Assembly (NCBI RefSeq): GCF_050908995.1
Contig: NC_135123.1
Coordinates: 16,182,001 to 16,246,000 of the forward strand
Length of the DNA stretch: 64,000 nucleotides
DNA from: Andrena cerasifolii
Taxonomy: Eukaryota; Arthropoda; Insecta; Hymenoptera; Andrenidae
Reading direction: 5' to 3'
Both the position numbers and the translations under genes were made by a program. The first letter of the stretch is position 1, and the number at the start of each line of letters is the position of its first letter. Of this stretch, positions 25,417-37,453 are shown piece by piece. A model generated the notes under the pieces. That model saw only the letters and a list, made by a program, of their open reading frames with translations. It had not been told where the DNA came from and did no database searches.

Positions 25417-26146
25417 TTAAGGGGAGGTTCGAAAAATCGATTTTTTTTATTTCATTTTTCGAATGTTGAACCTTTTAGGAACACGTGTTTAAAAGGATTT
25501 GTTGAAATTCGTAAAATTCCGAAGTTCTAGGCATTTGAGTAGCGGCAAATGCATGGGTAACATCTGGCCACTCGGCGCTCACGTAAAACTTTAAAGGCGT
25601 TTTTCTCGAAAGAGTGTTTTCAAAATCGGTGGAACCTGTATCTCCAAAAGTTAATATCCGATTCGACTGAAACTTTTTTTGTTTTGAAGTATATACTTCT
25701 GGCTAGGGGAGGAACCAGAAAAATAAAAAAAAATTGAAAATTTATATTTTTTAAAGGCGTTGAAAGGACGACAAATGTAGAGAAAAAGTGATTGCAAACT
25801 TCAAGTGTCGTTATTTTCTAAAAAAATGTCATTTTTGTATTTTTTGCTCCCCTCCCCTAGCCAGAAGTATATTCTTCAAAATAAAGAAAGTTTCAGTCGA
25901 ATCGGATAATAACTTTTGAAGATACAGGTCCAACCGATTTGGATAAATTTTTTTACGCCTCGACTTTAACGACTCCCTAGTGCCGTCTGCAGTGATTAAT
26001 TATAAACCAAAAAATATATTTATATAATTTAAGGCATCCTTAATATAATGCAAAAAGTCCGATTAAATTATATATACTAGTTTTCCTTTAATTAATTCCT
26101 AAAGATCACCTATTTTTGTGGGCTCTAGACCAGAACCTCCCCTTAA
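25417..26146. mobile_element. Foldback MITE with TTAA ends, family 3
   Basis: This 730 bp element is bounded by TTAA (25417-25420 and 26143-26146) with identical 10-bp terminal inverted repeats GGGGAGGTTC. A second, longer inverted repeat lies inside it: 25621-25712 pairs with 25851-25942, sharing ATCCGATTCGACTGAAACTT and CTTCTGGCTAGGGGAGG. The inner arms are the best-preserved part. No protein-coding capacity is seen. The TTAA target suggests a piggyBac-type origin, by inference. Confidence 0.88.
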
Positions 26147-29100
26147 TATTTTCTAGTTCGTAGGAACATGGCTTCAAGAATGAGCAATGCCAAGCTGCTC
26201 TGATTAAGCAAATCCTTTCGTGGGCTTCTGAGCAGATAAACTTATACCTCCAATTCTGTGCAAAGGTGCAAGTATTTTGGGATATAATTACTGTCCCCAA
26301 GAGTCCAAACTCAACTACAGGGGGACCGAGGCGCAGCTTTGATTAGAAACCCTGGAAGACGCAGGGAATCCAGCCCTTACACACCCCCACGGGGCAGACA
26401 GAACATCTACCATAGTCTAGCTCCGATTCCCGCGATCCAGTCTCCCCATCGCTCTATATAAGGCTGACGTGCTTACAGAACGCCCAGTTCGAGGCACTTT
26501 CACGCTATCAACAGTGGTAAACTAATTCAGGTACCCCGGGACAGCCAGTTCCCGTTTGGTAGACATGCTAAGGGAATAATCCCATGCAAACAAGCCCCAA
26601 GCCCAGGGGTACGCACAAAATACCCCAAAAACCTTCGCTTCCTAGTAACACACCCTATTTCCCTCATGGAGCAAACAGCACCTACCCAAGGAAATCATGA
26701 AAACTGAAGCTGCAAGTCCGGTTGCCAGCGATTAGGGAAAAGTGAAACACCCGTCTGAAATTCCGCAGCTTCCAGCGCGCCGCTGACTCAATCACACGGT
26801 CAGACGAGCTCGAGAAGGTATTTATACCCGCGCGCGCCTCGCGCCACGGCTATCCAGCGGTCCGAGCTATCTTTTATCAAAAGCCCCGGACTGATAGAAA
26901 AGAAGAGGTCCGGAGGAGCCAGCGGCCCCGGAGACCGTGTCTCCACGTGGCAATGACAGGGGTACCTGGCTTGGCCAAGGTTGTGCCAAGACAGGACGGC
27001 GGGCCGCGGGTAAAATCTATCCGCTCCTCGAAGAAATCCTGGCCGGCTGCCAGTGAGAGGGCCAGACGTTAGTCATCCCCGCGGGAGGCTCGAACGAGGA
27101 AGAAAGGGAGCCGCGGGCCGGCTAATAAAAGACAAGGGAAACGTAATTCCACCCGCGCTCCAATAATAGCGCCGCCGTTCAACGACGCTTCCGCCGTTGG
27201 CGCTCTTGTCTTTCGGCCCAAGTATTTTCATCGGCGATGATTTACGAGGATACGCGTGACCATTCGAAGCTGTTGCAGCCCGTGCGTTCGGACAGTAACA
27301 AGCCCGCTATCCGTGAACAGAGAGCGCGAGAGAGTCGCGATGCCCTCGGAACTGTTACACTTCCACCGCGGCCTATTTATGGCCCGAGAGCCTTCGTCCC
27401 GTGTACGGGCGTGCTCCGCACCTTCCTTTTTCATTCTGGATAACGAATCGCGGAAGTGGAGGACCTTCTGACGTACGATGACTCCAGAGGGCGGCCCTCG
27501 CCGGCAGAAGGGCCGAGGATTCCTTCGGATGGAAGCTTCTGCTCCTATGTCCTCCGTGGCGCAAGCTTGTGGCAAATCCGCCTTCAAGAATTTGGACTTC
27601 TATATTGTCTATTCTCGAGACTGGTTACGAAAACACGCCGGCGCCAACCGAAGTGTTAATAAGATCGAGCACCGGGTAGATAATAGCGAACACGGGTAGT
27701 CCGATCCAGGTAATTTCTGGAAAGTGCCTTCGGTTAAGAGTGATTTGTATGTAATGCAAGAGTAGCTCAGGGAATAAGACAAAGCGCTGTTAAAGTGTGA
27801 TTAACTCGCGCTACTTCCTGCTACTGGACGTAGGCACTCTTTCATTCTTCCATTTCTGCGTATAATGCGATCGTGATTGCTCGGATTACTGCGCAGTTAA
27901 TTATCAGAGAGAAGGTAGCAATTCCTCACGATAATGGCGCGGGAGGGTGCAATTAGCTGTTTCATGTGCCCGATTTTGTGAGTTTCTTCGCAATCGAAGA
28001 CGTTCGTATCGTAACGCGTTTTACTGTCGCGTCGGCGCAGCGTATTCAGATATATTAAAGGAGACAATTTGCGCAAAGGAAAGCGCGTCTTTATCTTAGA
28101 AGAACTTGACGGCGACTCTTAATAGGTATCAATCATTCGCGGCTGTCTAGTTAGCAACAATTGCATATCTACGCACTTCGTATACAGTGTCGCACAATAA
28201 TAAGTTGATTTCAATACTGCAACGCTCTGACAACGACACGTCGAACACGTTAAATATCGGACAGCGCGAAATTTGTTCTTCAGGTTTGAAATAAATGAGC
28301 AACTTGATATTGCAGAGTTTCGCTCTCGATCTCTTTTTGAGCACGACGATCGAGGAGAAAAATTTTGGGGACATGTAATATTCTATGTGGGAGTCTTAGT
28401 GGAAAAATCTGACGCCGCCATATGTGTCTCGTTCACGCTCCCGGGGGTAATATCTTGCAGTTAGTCTAAATGCAGGTATTCCAGCTCCAGGGAACGGTTA
28501 CGAAGTCTTAAGAAAGATATTCGAATGTAGCAATAGAGAGATAATGATGTTATATGGCACTGAATGGTGGAATCCAGAAAGAAATGTTCCACCTGCTTCT
28601 TTCAGTGTTACAAGGTTCCTTAAGATTTCTCTTCTCGCTAGATGAAATTAGCACTATTCAAAGTAAAGTAAAATTCGTTGCAACTTCGACCAAGATGGCA
28701 GCCTGAGCACTAGTGAATCCACAGGTGCACTTAGTCTTTTCTTACAAATTGTGTCAGATACTCATCCCCAATTTAACAAACCTTCGTGCCCATTATCTAC
28801 AGGAACCAGTGCTTCATAATTCCCCCTGTAACAAGTACTACTCTCCACTCTGCCAATTATAATATACACCCCCAAAATGGACAACCGAAAGCGCCTTATG
28901 CCCAAGTTTCTCTATGTTCCCTGAACTCCGCTTCCGAGCACACAGCTACAGCGAGGCAACGCTTCAACATCGCCAGTTTTTCCGCGTCATAAATAACCGA
29001 CTGGCGAGCTATCGCGAAAATAACCAATGGGAACAGCCGACACTTGGACGGCAAAGGTTTAACACTATGTGCTCCCCTTTCGACATTGTGGAATATTCTT

Positions 29101-31368
29101 TCTCTAGGCCTGTGCCCCTGTGTAAGGCACATCCAGCCGTTTCACAACCACGACAGATCCATAAACAAACGCGAGCACACAGGACAACACCTGTTCATAT
29201 TTAGCCTTCGTTTCTAATAAATACTCGGCTCGGTATCTCGCCTACCACGCGGTCCTTCTCTCTCCCTCCTCGGGCCTGTCAGTCGATACATCCAGTTAGA
29301 ACCGATACTACAGCGAGCATCGTTGTGAGCACAAGTGTTTAGCATAGTCGGGCAAGTTACTCGGGCAAGACAACGAACGAGTTTATAAAATAGAGCGACG
29401 CGCCGATAGGACACGTGAAAAGTAATCGTACGTGGCAAGATAAGGGGGCGCCAATTTCCATGTCGGTCGGCCAGAAAACTTGGCGGTGGCCAGCGCTTCG
29501 TATAAATTACGGGCGCCTGCCAGGTAATCGGTGCACCCGTAATTGTCGATGCACGAGGGACATTGCCGCGGGTCGCGGGCGAATAACGATAAGACGTGAA
29601 GCAATTTGTCAAGTGCCGATATACGATCGAACGAAACCGCGCCATGGGACAGTCAATAAAATCCGGGATCTAAATTTATTCTCTGGCGCTACGCGTGCCC
29701 GCCGCGGCGGGCCGTGGAATTTAATAAAGCTATTTTATGCGTGATTAACGTCGCGGGTAAATCGATCGAAATGCACGACGCGGGGACATTTATTTTAACC
29801 TCGCCTTTCAACCTGATGGGGTGACTTATTTATCCGGGGCTTAAATGGCCGGGTTAACGTCTTGATACTAAAATAGATGGATGAACAATGATTGTTCCCG
29901 AAGTATTATCGTATTGCTACGAGATTAGCAAATTCGCCGAGGCTAGGGTCAGACAGTGTGTCACGTCGGTGGCGAAGAGACCTGAAAAGTTTCGCTATTT
30001 TTCGGCTGTCTCGTGTTTCAGCAGTTGCACAGAGTTACGGGGATGCCGAAGCAAAATTTCTGGTACTAAGAATACCAGCACGAGACCGGAAATCTTTCAC
30101 GCTGTTTCTTATCCGCGTTTCTTTCGAACTTCTCATTCCCTCGACGAGTGGGCCACGTACGAGTATAAAAGGTACTTGTTGTCTTCGGATTTCATGATGG
30201 AGATAGTTTGCAGCACAGGCTCTAAGGAGTAAAGGGGGTCGCTTACGGGGCTGTTTATGTTTTATGGAACGAAAGAAGTTTGCGCGAAGAGGACCTTTTT
30301 TGTCAAAAATCGATTGATTTTTCTACAGAGGCATCGTGAAATACATTGACGCGCGAAACGAACGTTCCCTGTCACGAAAAATCCTCCCCCACACACTCGA
30401 TTTAAAACTGGTTTATGGGCGAAAAAGGAGTGGAATTATGGGAGGAGACATTCAGCTGAGAAACCCGAGGCTTCGTGTATCAACTGAATGTACCTACATG
30501 CGTAAAGCTTGATTTCCCCTCGATACACTTTCTTCTCATTACTTCCTTTTATATCGAACAAAAACGAAATTAACGGCCACTTAATTTTAATTTGTCATGA
30601 CAGATAGAAACGCATTACCTTATATCGCCCTGCAAACTCTCTTAAATAATGCTGCGCACAGTGTCGCCTTCTTAACTTCAATTGACTCATATTCTACGAA
30701 ACCTGTCACCCTGTTCTAATCTATTCAGAATTAAATCCAATAAAATGGCCTAGCAATGGATTTTAAGGGAAAGCGGATTGTTCTAGACAGACAAGGAGAG
30801 GAGAACGGGCAGAGAAATGAACAGCTAGATTTTTTTATACAATTTTGAAAATCCATGAAGTGCATGCGAAGTTTGCGGGCTTCAAAGTGTAAGTTACGGT
30901 TTAATTTCGAGAGGAACACGACGTTATATTCCATTCTGCAAACTCAACCACAACCGCAACACGATATTCGGTGGATCGAATTTATTCGACGTGCAGTCAC
31001 GTTAAGAAGCATGAGAACAGCAATTTTACGGATCATCAATACCGATGGAAAGCCGATTTAAGTGGAAAGTATAATACTGCTCCACAGAAATATTCATATC
31101 TTTGCTCTGATATTGCAACTCCCAAATCTCATATTGTCCTCGAGGAATTTGTCTATTCAGGAAAGCTTTCTCGTTATATTCGATTTCGACGAGCCTTCAA
31201 GCGCCCCCACTTTGCAATTCACAGTTATTTCTTAAATGGCCCGCCCCTTTGAAAAATCGTCAAGGGAGTAACGTAGTTGGAGAAACTAATTAAATGTGAT
31301 GGAAATGAAAAAAGGAGGAGAAGACTAGTTCCCCACACATTCTTAAACCTTTAGCGTCTAAGGTATCA
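26147..31368. other. Gene-free intronic stretch with CpG-rich blocks
   Basis: CpG-rich at about 26740-27720 and 29200-29860. Open frames there overlap on both strands and match nothing I know. TATA-like motifs occur at 26454, 26818 and 30163. No exon is recognised. Confidence 0.45.
26454..26461 (+). promoter_or_regulatory. TATA-box-like motif
   Basis: TATATAAG lies about 30 bp upstream of a CCAGTTCG that loosely resembles an insect initiator. No gene is recognised downstream, so this may be chance. A second TATA-like motif (ATTTATAC) lies near 26818. Confidence 0.15.
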
Positions 31369-31700
31369 TCCCTACTAATATATAAAAGTAAAATGTTGTC
31401 TGTTTGTTTGTTTGTCATTCTTTCACGCCCAAACGACTGAACAAATCTCAATGAAATTTTGAATATACAGTCGAACCTCGATAACTCGAATCGCAAGGGA
31501 AGAGAAAAAATCTTCGAATTGTAGAGGTTTCGACTTATCGGGTTTTTAAGTTGCAGCTGTGTTTGCAACGGAGCCGATGGGAATGAAACAAAATTTCGAC
31601 TTACAGACGTTTTCGAGTTATCGAGGTTCGACTGTACATTACATACGTCTATATTAGACTTTCTTTGCTGTTTCGCTGTTCGCACCGGATTATGCTGTAC
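31369..31700 (+). mobile_element. Helitron-like relic, 5' end preserved
   Basis: Starts TCCCTACTAATATATAAAAG and continues with a GTTTGTTTGTTTGT run and CACGCCCAAACGACTGAAC. This resembles the 5' end of the widespread insect Helitron-like family (TCCTACTAATATTATAAATG). It is interrupted by a MITE at 31468-31634. After the MITE the sequence resumes ACATTACATACGTCTATATTAGAC, which parallels the complete copy at 59136. The 3' hairpin and CTAGT end are missing, so the right boundary is approximate. Confidence 0.7.
31468..31634. mobile_element. Tc1/mariner- or pogo-type MITE with TA target site
   Basis: The 167 bp element starts CAGTCGAACCTCGATAACTC and ends in the exact reverse complement of that sequence. 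The terminal inverted repeats are about 23 bp and perfect (31468-31490 and 31612-31634). TA flanks each side (31466-31467 and 31635-31636). CAGTCGAACC ends with a TA duplication are typical of pogo/mariner-type non-autonomous elements. It has no coding capacity. Perfect ends suggest it is younger than the Helitron relic it entered. Confidence 0.92.
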
Positions 31701-32581
31701 CTAAACCCTGCATTAATTTGTTTTATGCACATTAACCCCTGAAAATAAGAAAAAAAATTTATATAAGAATATAAAAATTCAGACAATTTTTAACGATAAA
31801 AAGAAAGCTGGATATTTTTCCTTCGACGAGATCTAGGTGCCGGCGCTAAACTATTAAGCAATGTCAACTTTAGGAATCATCCAGCAACTCTCCTGGATTC
31901 GTTGCCCGAAGTGTAGAACGAAGGAAATCATTAACATTTCGCGAAACATCGCCTATCCTACGAACAAATCCCTTCGCCAGAAACACTTCCTCTCAAATCC
32001 CTGTCCGATATTCCTCACTACTCCACTTTACACAATCCCTCAGCATGTAATCCATCGGCCATTCGTTTCTGCAGAACGCATTTTCACATTTTTACATAAT
32101 TTCTTTCACTCGGCGTGTCCGACTTTCCTCCCAGAAGCATTGACCGCGAGAAAAACGACCGTATCCATCTCTCGATCTCACTCGCTCCCCCTCCCCCTCC
32201 CCTGCGGTTCCCCCAGTTGGCCGAGTTCAATCAAAAGTCATTCCCCGGGATAGGTCGATTGATCTCTCTTTCGATGTCGAATCGTAATTATCCCGTGTCC
32301 GTATCGTTATGGAATTTATCGAAGTGAACACGCCCTGGTCTGGCGATGCGTTACGTAAAACACCGCAACCAACACCGTAAAGTCCCGCGTACGGACGTGC
32401 ATTTCGTGTGTAACACACGTGTACGCACGTGTCACGGCTGCGCGCCACCCACTCGTAATAGATTTCCTTTCCTCGCCGTGCGACCGTCCCAACAGGCCGC
32501 ACAGAAACGTTCCCTGTTGTCGCGGCGACGAGATTTAGGCATCTCCGGCCCCGTGAATCAAGACTGATGACTGTGCCTTCA

Positions 32582-32593
32582 GGGGGGGGGGGG
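32582..32593. repeat. G12 homopolymer
   Basis: Uninterrupted run of twelve G, a second case of the same length as that at 607. Confidence 0.95.
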
Positions 32594-33643
32594 TCGAACC
32601 ACGCCGATTCAAATTTAGACTACGAGAGTTCGAACCAGACCTCGAATCGTTCCGTGTTTTTCCATTTCACTGCCCGTCTGTCGCCTTTTCCACTCGACCA
32701 GCAAAACGCCCACGCAGGCCCGAGTCGCCTAATAGAAAGGTGCTCCGAGTATTCGAAGTGATTCGAGACCGATTGGTGGGACGCCAACGTTCGGTGACAC
32801 GAGTTAATCTCCTGGCTTCAAAGCCGACTACGTACCAGCTTCGCGAAAGACATCACCTACCAGTTGACTCATCAATGATAAATTCATTGCAAGATGCAAG
32901 ATGTAAGAGGCGATTGCGAGTAGATGGATCGTTAGTGGACGCTGGATGAGTTAAAGGAGGCGACGAGTTCGTACGGTGTAAGAACTCGTTGAGACGTTAA
33001 TTACGCGATACGGATAGGCGCGTGTGGCTAAGAAGAATTTGTACTGCCCCTCTGACGCTAGGCATAGAAATTGCAAAAGAAATTGAAACGTCCGAGGTTA
33101 ATAGTCGTTATCGAGCCGGTGGTTGCAGGGCAAAATCAGAGGGGAAGTAGAACCGTTTGTTAACATTCCTCTTCCAGAATGTTCGCGCAGTCAAGGCCGG
33201 TACCTTAACTGTAAAACCGGCTCCGATGCAACTTGACTCGACAGAGGGCCCGCATTTACCCGCCAAGTAACTCGTAAGTATCAATTTCTAGGCCGAAAGT
33301 GGCGGTAAAAGTTGCCGGCGAAAAATACGTGGACCAATTTCACTAGATTCGTCGAGAATCGAGGATTCGATAATTCAGGATTGATCAAACAATCCCAGTT
33401 GTAAGTAGTACAATCTGTACAAAGTATGGGAAGTATAGAAAGCAGAAGCAGTGTAATTAAAGTAGCGTAACGAAGGCGGCAATCATAGTGAACAAGTAGC
33501 GTCCACGAAAAAAGCAACACCACCACGATGTATCTAAAAATTCGCATGAAACTGTATTTGAGAATCGGTACAACGTGATAATTCGCTAACAAAGCTCTCC
33601 TGTTCGGAGATCGAACGGTGACGTAAACATCTGAAGTAAATCG

Positions 33644-33659
33644 GAGAGAGAGAGAGAGA
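33644..33659. repeat. (GA)8 simple repeat
   Basis: Eight GA units in otherwise unremarkable sequence. Confidence 0.9.
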
Positions 33660-36582
33660 TCAACACAATCTGTCCGTGCCAATAATTTCTGCCGGACCGA
33701 ATGCATTTAAAACAGCGGCTCACTGAGCTACTCCAAGGGAAAAGGAATGAAACAAAACGGTCGATCGGTTCAAATTATACGTTCCACGTGTCAGAATGCC
33801 AAATGAGAAACGGCGGCGTCTGTAAACAGGCAGAGCACACTGTTATTTCTGAATATCGACTCGAAGCGTCGCAATTGCAGTTGGAACGTTCATCCTGTCC
33901 GTGAACCGGGAATTTCATTGACACCGCGGATATTATTGTACATTGTTCCATTTTGCAGAGCATCAAGATCGTCACCGTTGCTGCACGCAACGCGAGCCAG
34001 CCGATTATGAAAATAAAATGTACACCCTTCCTCTTCTTCTTCTTCTACTCCTTCCTCTCCATCTTTCCCGTTTATTATTATTTTTTTTTTCGTTGTAAGA
34101 AACCAGCCGCGTAACGTCAGGCTGGGTTAATATCGCGAATTAATTATCGCGCTAGTCGTTAGCACGAGAGCTTCAAGGATGCCTTGGCACGGTGTTTTCT
34201 GCACTGACCCTGACAACACAACAATGTAGCCAAACGGAACGACAGCCCTCGTCGAAGAGCACCAGTTCCAATTAAAACGGCTCACCCGAGTAGGGAACGC
34301 CGCTCCGCTTTTTGGCCTCAATTAATGCACCGAATTTCTTACCTCTCATATCCTTTGTCCGTACGGAACATCCTTGCGTTACGTTCAATTTTACGCCTCT
34401 GCGACTTTTATACGCCTGCTCGGAACGGCCGAGGGACCGAGCTTCGGGACGTGTCAGGAGAATTATCGGGGATGATAAAATCACGAGCAGGTTAACCATT
34501 TGCGCGCCAAGCGTGCTGGGAGCACAGTGGTGGCAGAGTTTCAAAGGACAGGGAGGATCACTTTGAATCAATCAAGGAACACTTCTGTTTGCAGATGTAA
34601 CACACCGTGACAAGACAATGGATACAACTTTCTAAATTGTAAGCTAGAGGGATTCGGGGGCCACGTTCTTTGCTCAGGTACGATATTTATCGTAGCCCCT
34701 TTTAATTATAGGCGTTTTATAATGGGAATGTTGGTTCCGTTGCGATTAAAAACGAGCCTCGGCATACGCGCAAAGAATGTCAAAAGAACGATGGCCTAGC
34801 CAGTGTATTATCTGATAGTAAGATAATAGAGCAAACAAAGTACTACCGCGGTGTCGCAACGCTAGTACAATCTCGTTAAGATTGCGAGATCATTATCGTG
34901 CTGGTCGATTAAAAAGATTCCAAACAGCCGTGAACGTGCACATTGCTGCTAATATTATAGTCGTTTAATCGGCGACGAGAAAGCCGACAGCGTTCCAAAC
35001 TGCCAGGGAGTTAAACAACTTTGCACGGTAGAGCATGGACCAGAAGAACAAACAGTTGGACAGCCACGAGATACTTAAGGAGCAAGGGCACATTGCGATA
35101 AAACAGCGTAACAAACTCATCGTGAAGAAAAGTGTACGAAGGTGAAGGAAAATAAAATATTGTTACAGAAGTATCCGACAAAATTAAATTGAATACTGAG
35201 TATATGGTAGATACTTAAATTCTTTAATGATATCATGATATCCACTGTTCATTTAAACAAAAAAATTGGTCGAATGTCATAACATATTTCTTGGGGATTT
35301 TGATAAGAATTGCAATTAATAAATACTGGAAATAATAAATAGTATTTCACTGCACCTAACACAGACGTTCTCCAACCACTCAACTTTTAATCCCACACCA
35401 CTTTCCCAACCATTAGATAGAAAAATGCTATGTCAACTATATTACCTATTCGATTACACCGTTGACACCACAGCTTTTTCTATCTCGCAATCAGATTCGA
35501 ATTAAAAGTCGAGGCAAAGGAAAGAGGCGGCGGAAGATTCGAGAGGGCCGAGAAAGGCCGCAGCTACTTCTGGTGGGTGAGCAAAGTCACGGACAATATT
35601 TCCCAAGATATTCTCTATTTACCCTTATCGATCGCCAGGAAAACGTATAAGAGAGTTACTGCCGCGCAAAGCCAGCCCCGGGGACTTATGATCGCTTATA
35701 TTCCATAGGGGCTTAATGCCGTCTAGACCGGATGGCTCGCGAGTATATTCGTCAAGTGGAATCGCCTATTACATCCCTCGGAATCGGCATGCGTTTAGGA
35801 AAACTGCCTGCAGGACAAGGCTCAAATGGGGGTAAGACAGGGGCTAGCGGGAGGGCCGGATAGAGAAAGTCCGGAGGGGGTTGATGCGAAAGGTTCGGGG
35901 GGAGGCTTGGCAAAGATTCAAACAGTGATTGTAAGGGCCTGTCTCAGCGGAGCGCGTCCGGAATATTTCTCCTTACTTTTCTGTGTGTCTGGACCTTTGT
36001 TCATCTTGCCAACTTCTCTTTCTCCCGTTCTACCCGCCCCCAGCCCACCGCGCAACCCTCTTTTTACCCCCTGTGTGTCCAGCTCGTGGCTCCTTTTTCC
36101 GCGATCTATCCCCTCACTGGAGGAGGACTCGAGCGTATTGACAGAGAGACTGTGAAATATTCGGTGACGATTTATATTGCGAAAAAGGTGCGGGCGCAGC
36201 GATATCCTTGTATATTAGGATCCCGATATAAAAAGCTGCCGGTCTCTGTGTATCGAAGATGATTCTCGAGAAATCCACTGCACGCGGTGCTGCAGGATAC
36301 GACTGTATGCTAGGGATACTCGCATGGACGTGCCAAGGAAAACAGGTGGAACGATAGTTCTTGAGCGGTTCAACTTTTTAGTAAAATTCTTTAGCTTGTG
36401 CCAATGAAATATGCGAAGAGCAATGGCATGTGGGAATAATTAGATTAACTCAATCAGTTAATTGTGAGATTTAATTTGCCGAGGTTCGAACATACATGTC
36501 AGGGAATGATAATATGTACATCGATGTGACAGTTGTGTTATTTGGTTTTTAATTAGAAGAAACCTCTTGCGAGATCACACAC

Positions 36583-37453
36583 TAGGGTTGCCAACCGTAC
36601 TATATTATAGAGTATTGTACTATATTTTTGTCTAACGTACTATATACTGTTAGAAAAAGATATAGTACGCAAATATATTATATTTCCGATACATCGATAA
36701 AATTCTACAATTTTAGTTATTTTTTATTCTATGGCTACATCAAAACTTTGATTTGTGAATTTAAACTTGAACAGAGAGGGTTTTTTTCTGTAACGAATCA
36801 GAGCCAGTCTACCTCTCATAAATATGAGCTCCTTATAAATGTTAATTGAAACTTTCAGCGCAATCAAAACTTTGACATATTTATTAAAGACAATAAATTA
36901 ATTAATTAAGAATGCAAGCACAAAAAAATGTATATTAAAAAAATAAGATGTTTTAATGTAGTTTCATATTGTACCACTTTCCTCCGAAAAGTACTACATT
37001 TTTTCACAATGCAACGTATCTGCAACTTTCGCTTAAATTGAGTTATTGCTGCCAGGTAGCAGAAAAATAGTTTATCTATATGTATATTAAATAAGAAAGC
37101 CATACCTGTATTAAAACTGAAGATATAACAGTTTATATTTCGGACGTACTTGAAAGCGATGTCTGATTTTGAGCATATCTACCAAAGTTTCCTATGCAGT
37201 TTATGAAATATTTTACGTGTTTGTCTCAAATATTTAGATACCTACCTGTTTATCCGGATTTAATATTTAACCTAATCCGATTTTTATAGCATACCGGTGG
37301 CATAGCACAGAATACTAAAAGTCATTTATCTCAGAACCACCTTTTGACCAGATACGCCCTTTCGAATTAACACGGCAGAATGTACCTACTACATTTTTCA
37401 TCAGATTTGACCGTACAGCACTATACTTTCCCAGAAAAAAGTTAGCAACTCTA
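36583..37453 (+). mobile_element. hAT element relic, copy 1
   Basis: Begins TAGGGTTGCCAACCGTACTA and ends GTTAGCAACTCTA, an imperfect reverse complement of its start. The flanks TCACACAC and CAACACAC agree at 6 of 8 bases, in keeping with the 8-bp target duplication of hAT elements. Plus-strand sequence at about 36720-36900 aligns with the transposase remnant of copy 2, though its frame is broken. About 400 bp near 37010-37410 has no counterpart in copy 2: either extra ancestral sequence or a later insertion. Confidence 0.75.

Larger units (their letters stand above)
31701..36582. other. Gene-free intronic stretch
   Basis: Mixed composition, CpG-rich at about 32100-33300. It holds a G12 run at 32582-32593, a (GA)n tract at 33644-33659, a CTT-rich tract at 34030-34047 and a 14-bp perfect palindrome GATATCATGATATC at 35229-35242. 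No exon recognised. Confidence 0.5.

Noticed and set aside
27228..27699. Overlapping open frames of 60-119 codons on both strands
   Set aside because: Several frames are open at once in CpG-rich DNA, which reflects composition; none resembles a known protein.
30163..30170. TATAAAAG motif considered as a promoter
   Set aside because: No initiator at the right distance and no downstream gene.
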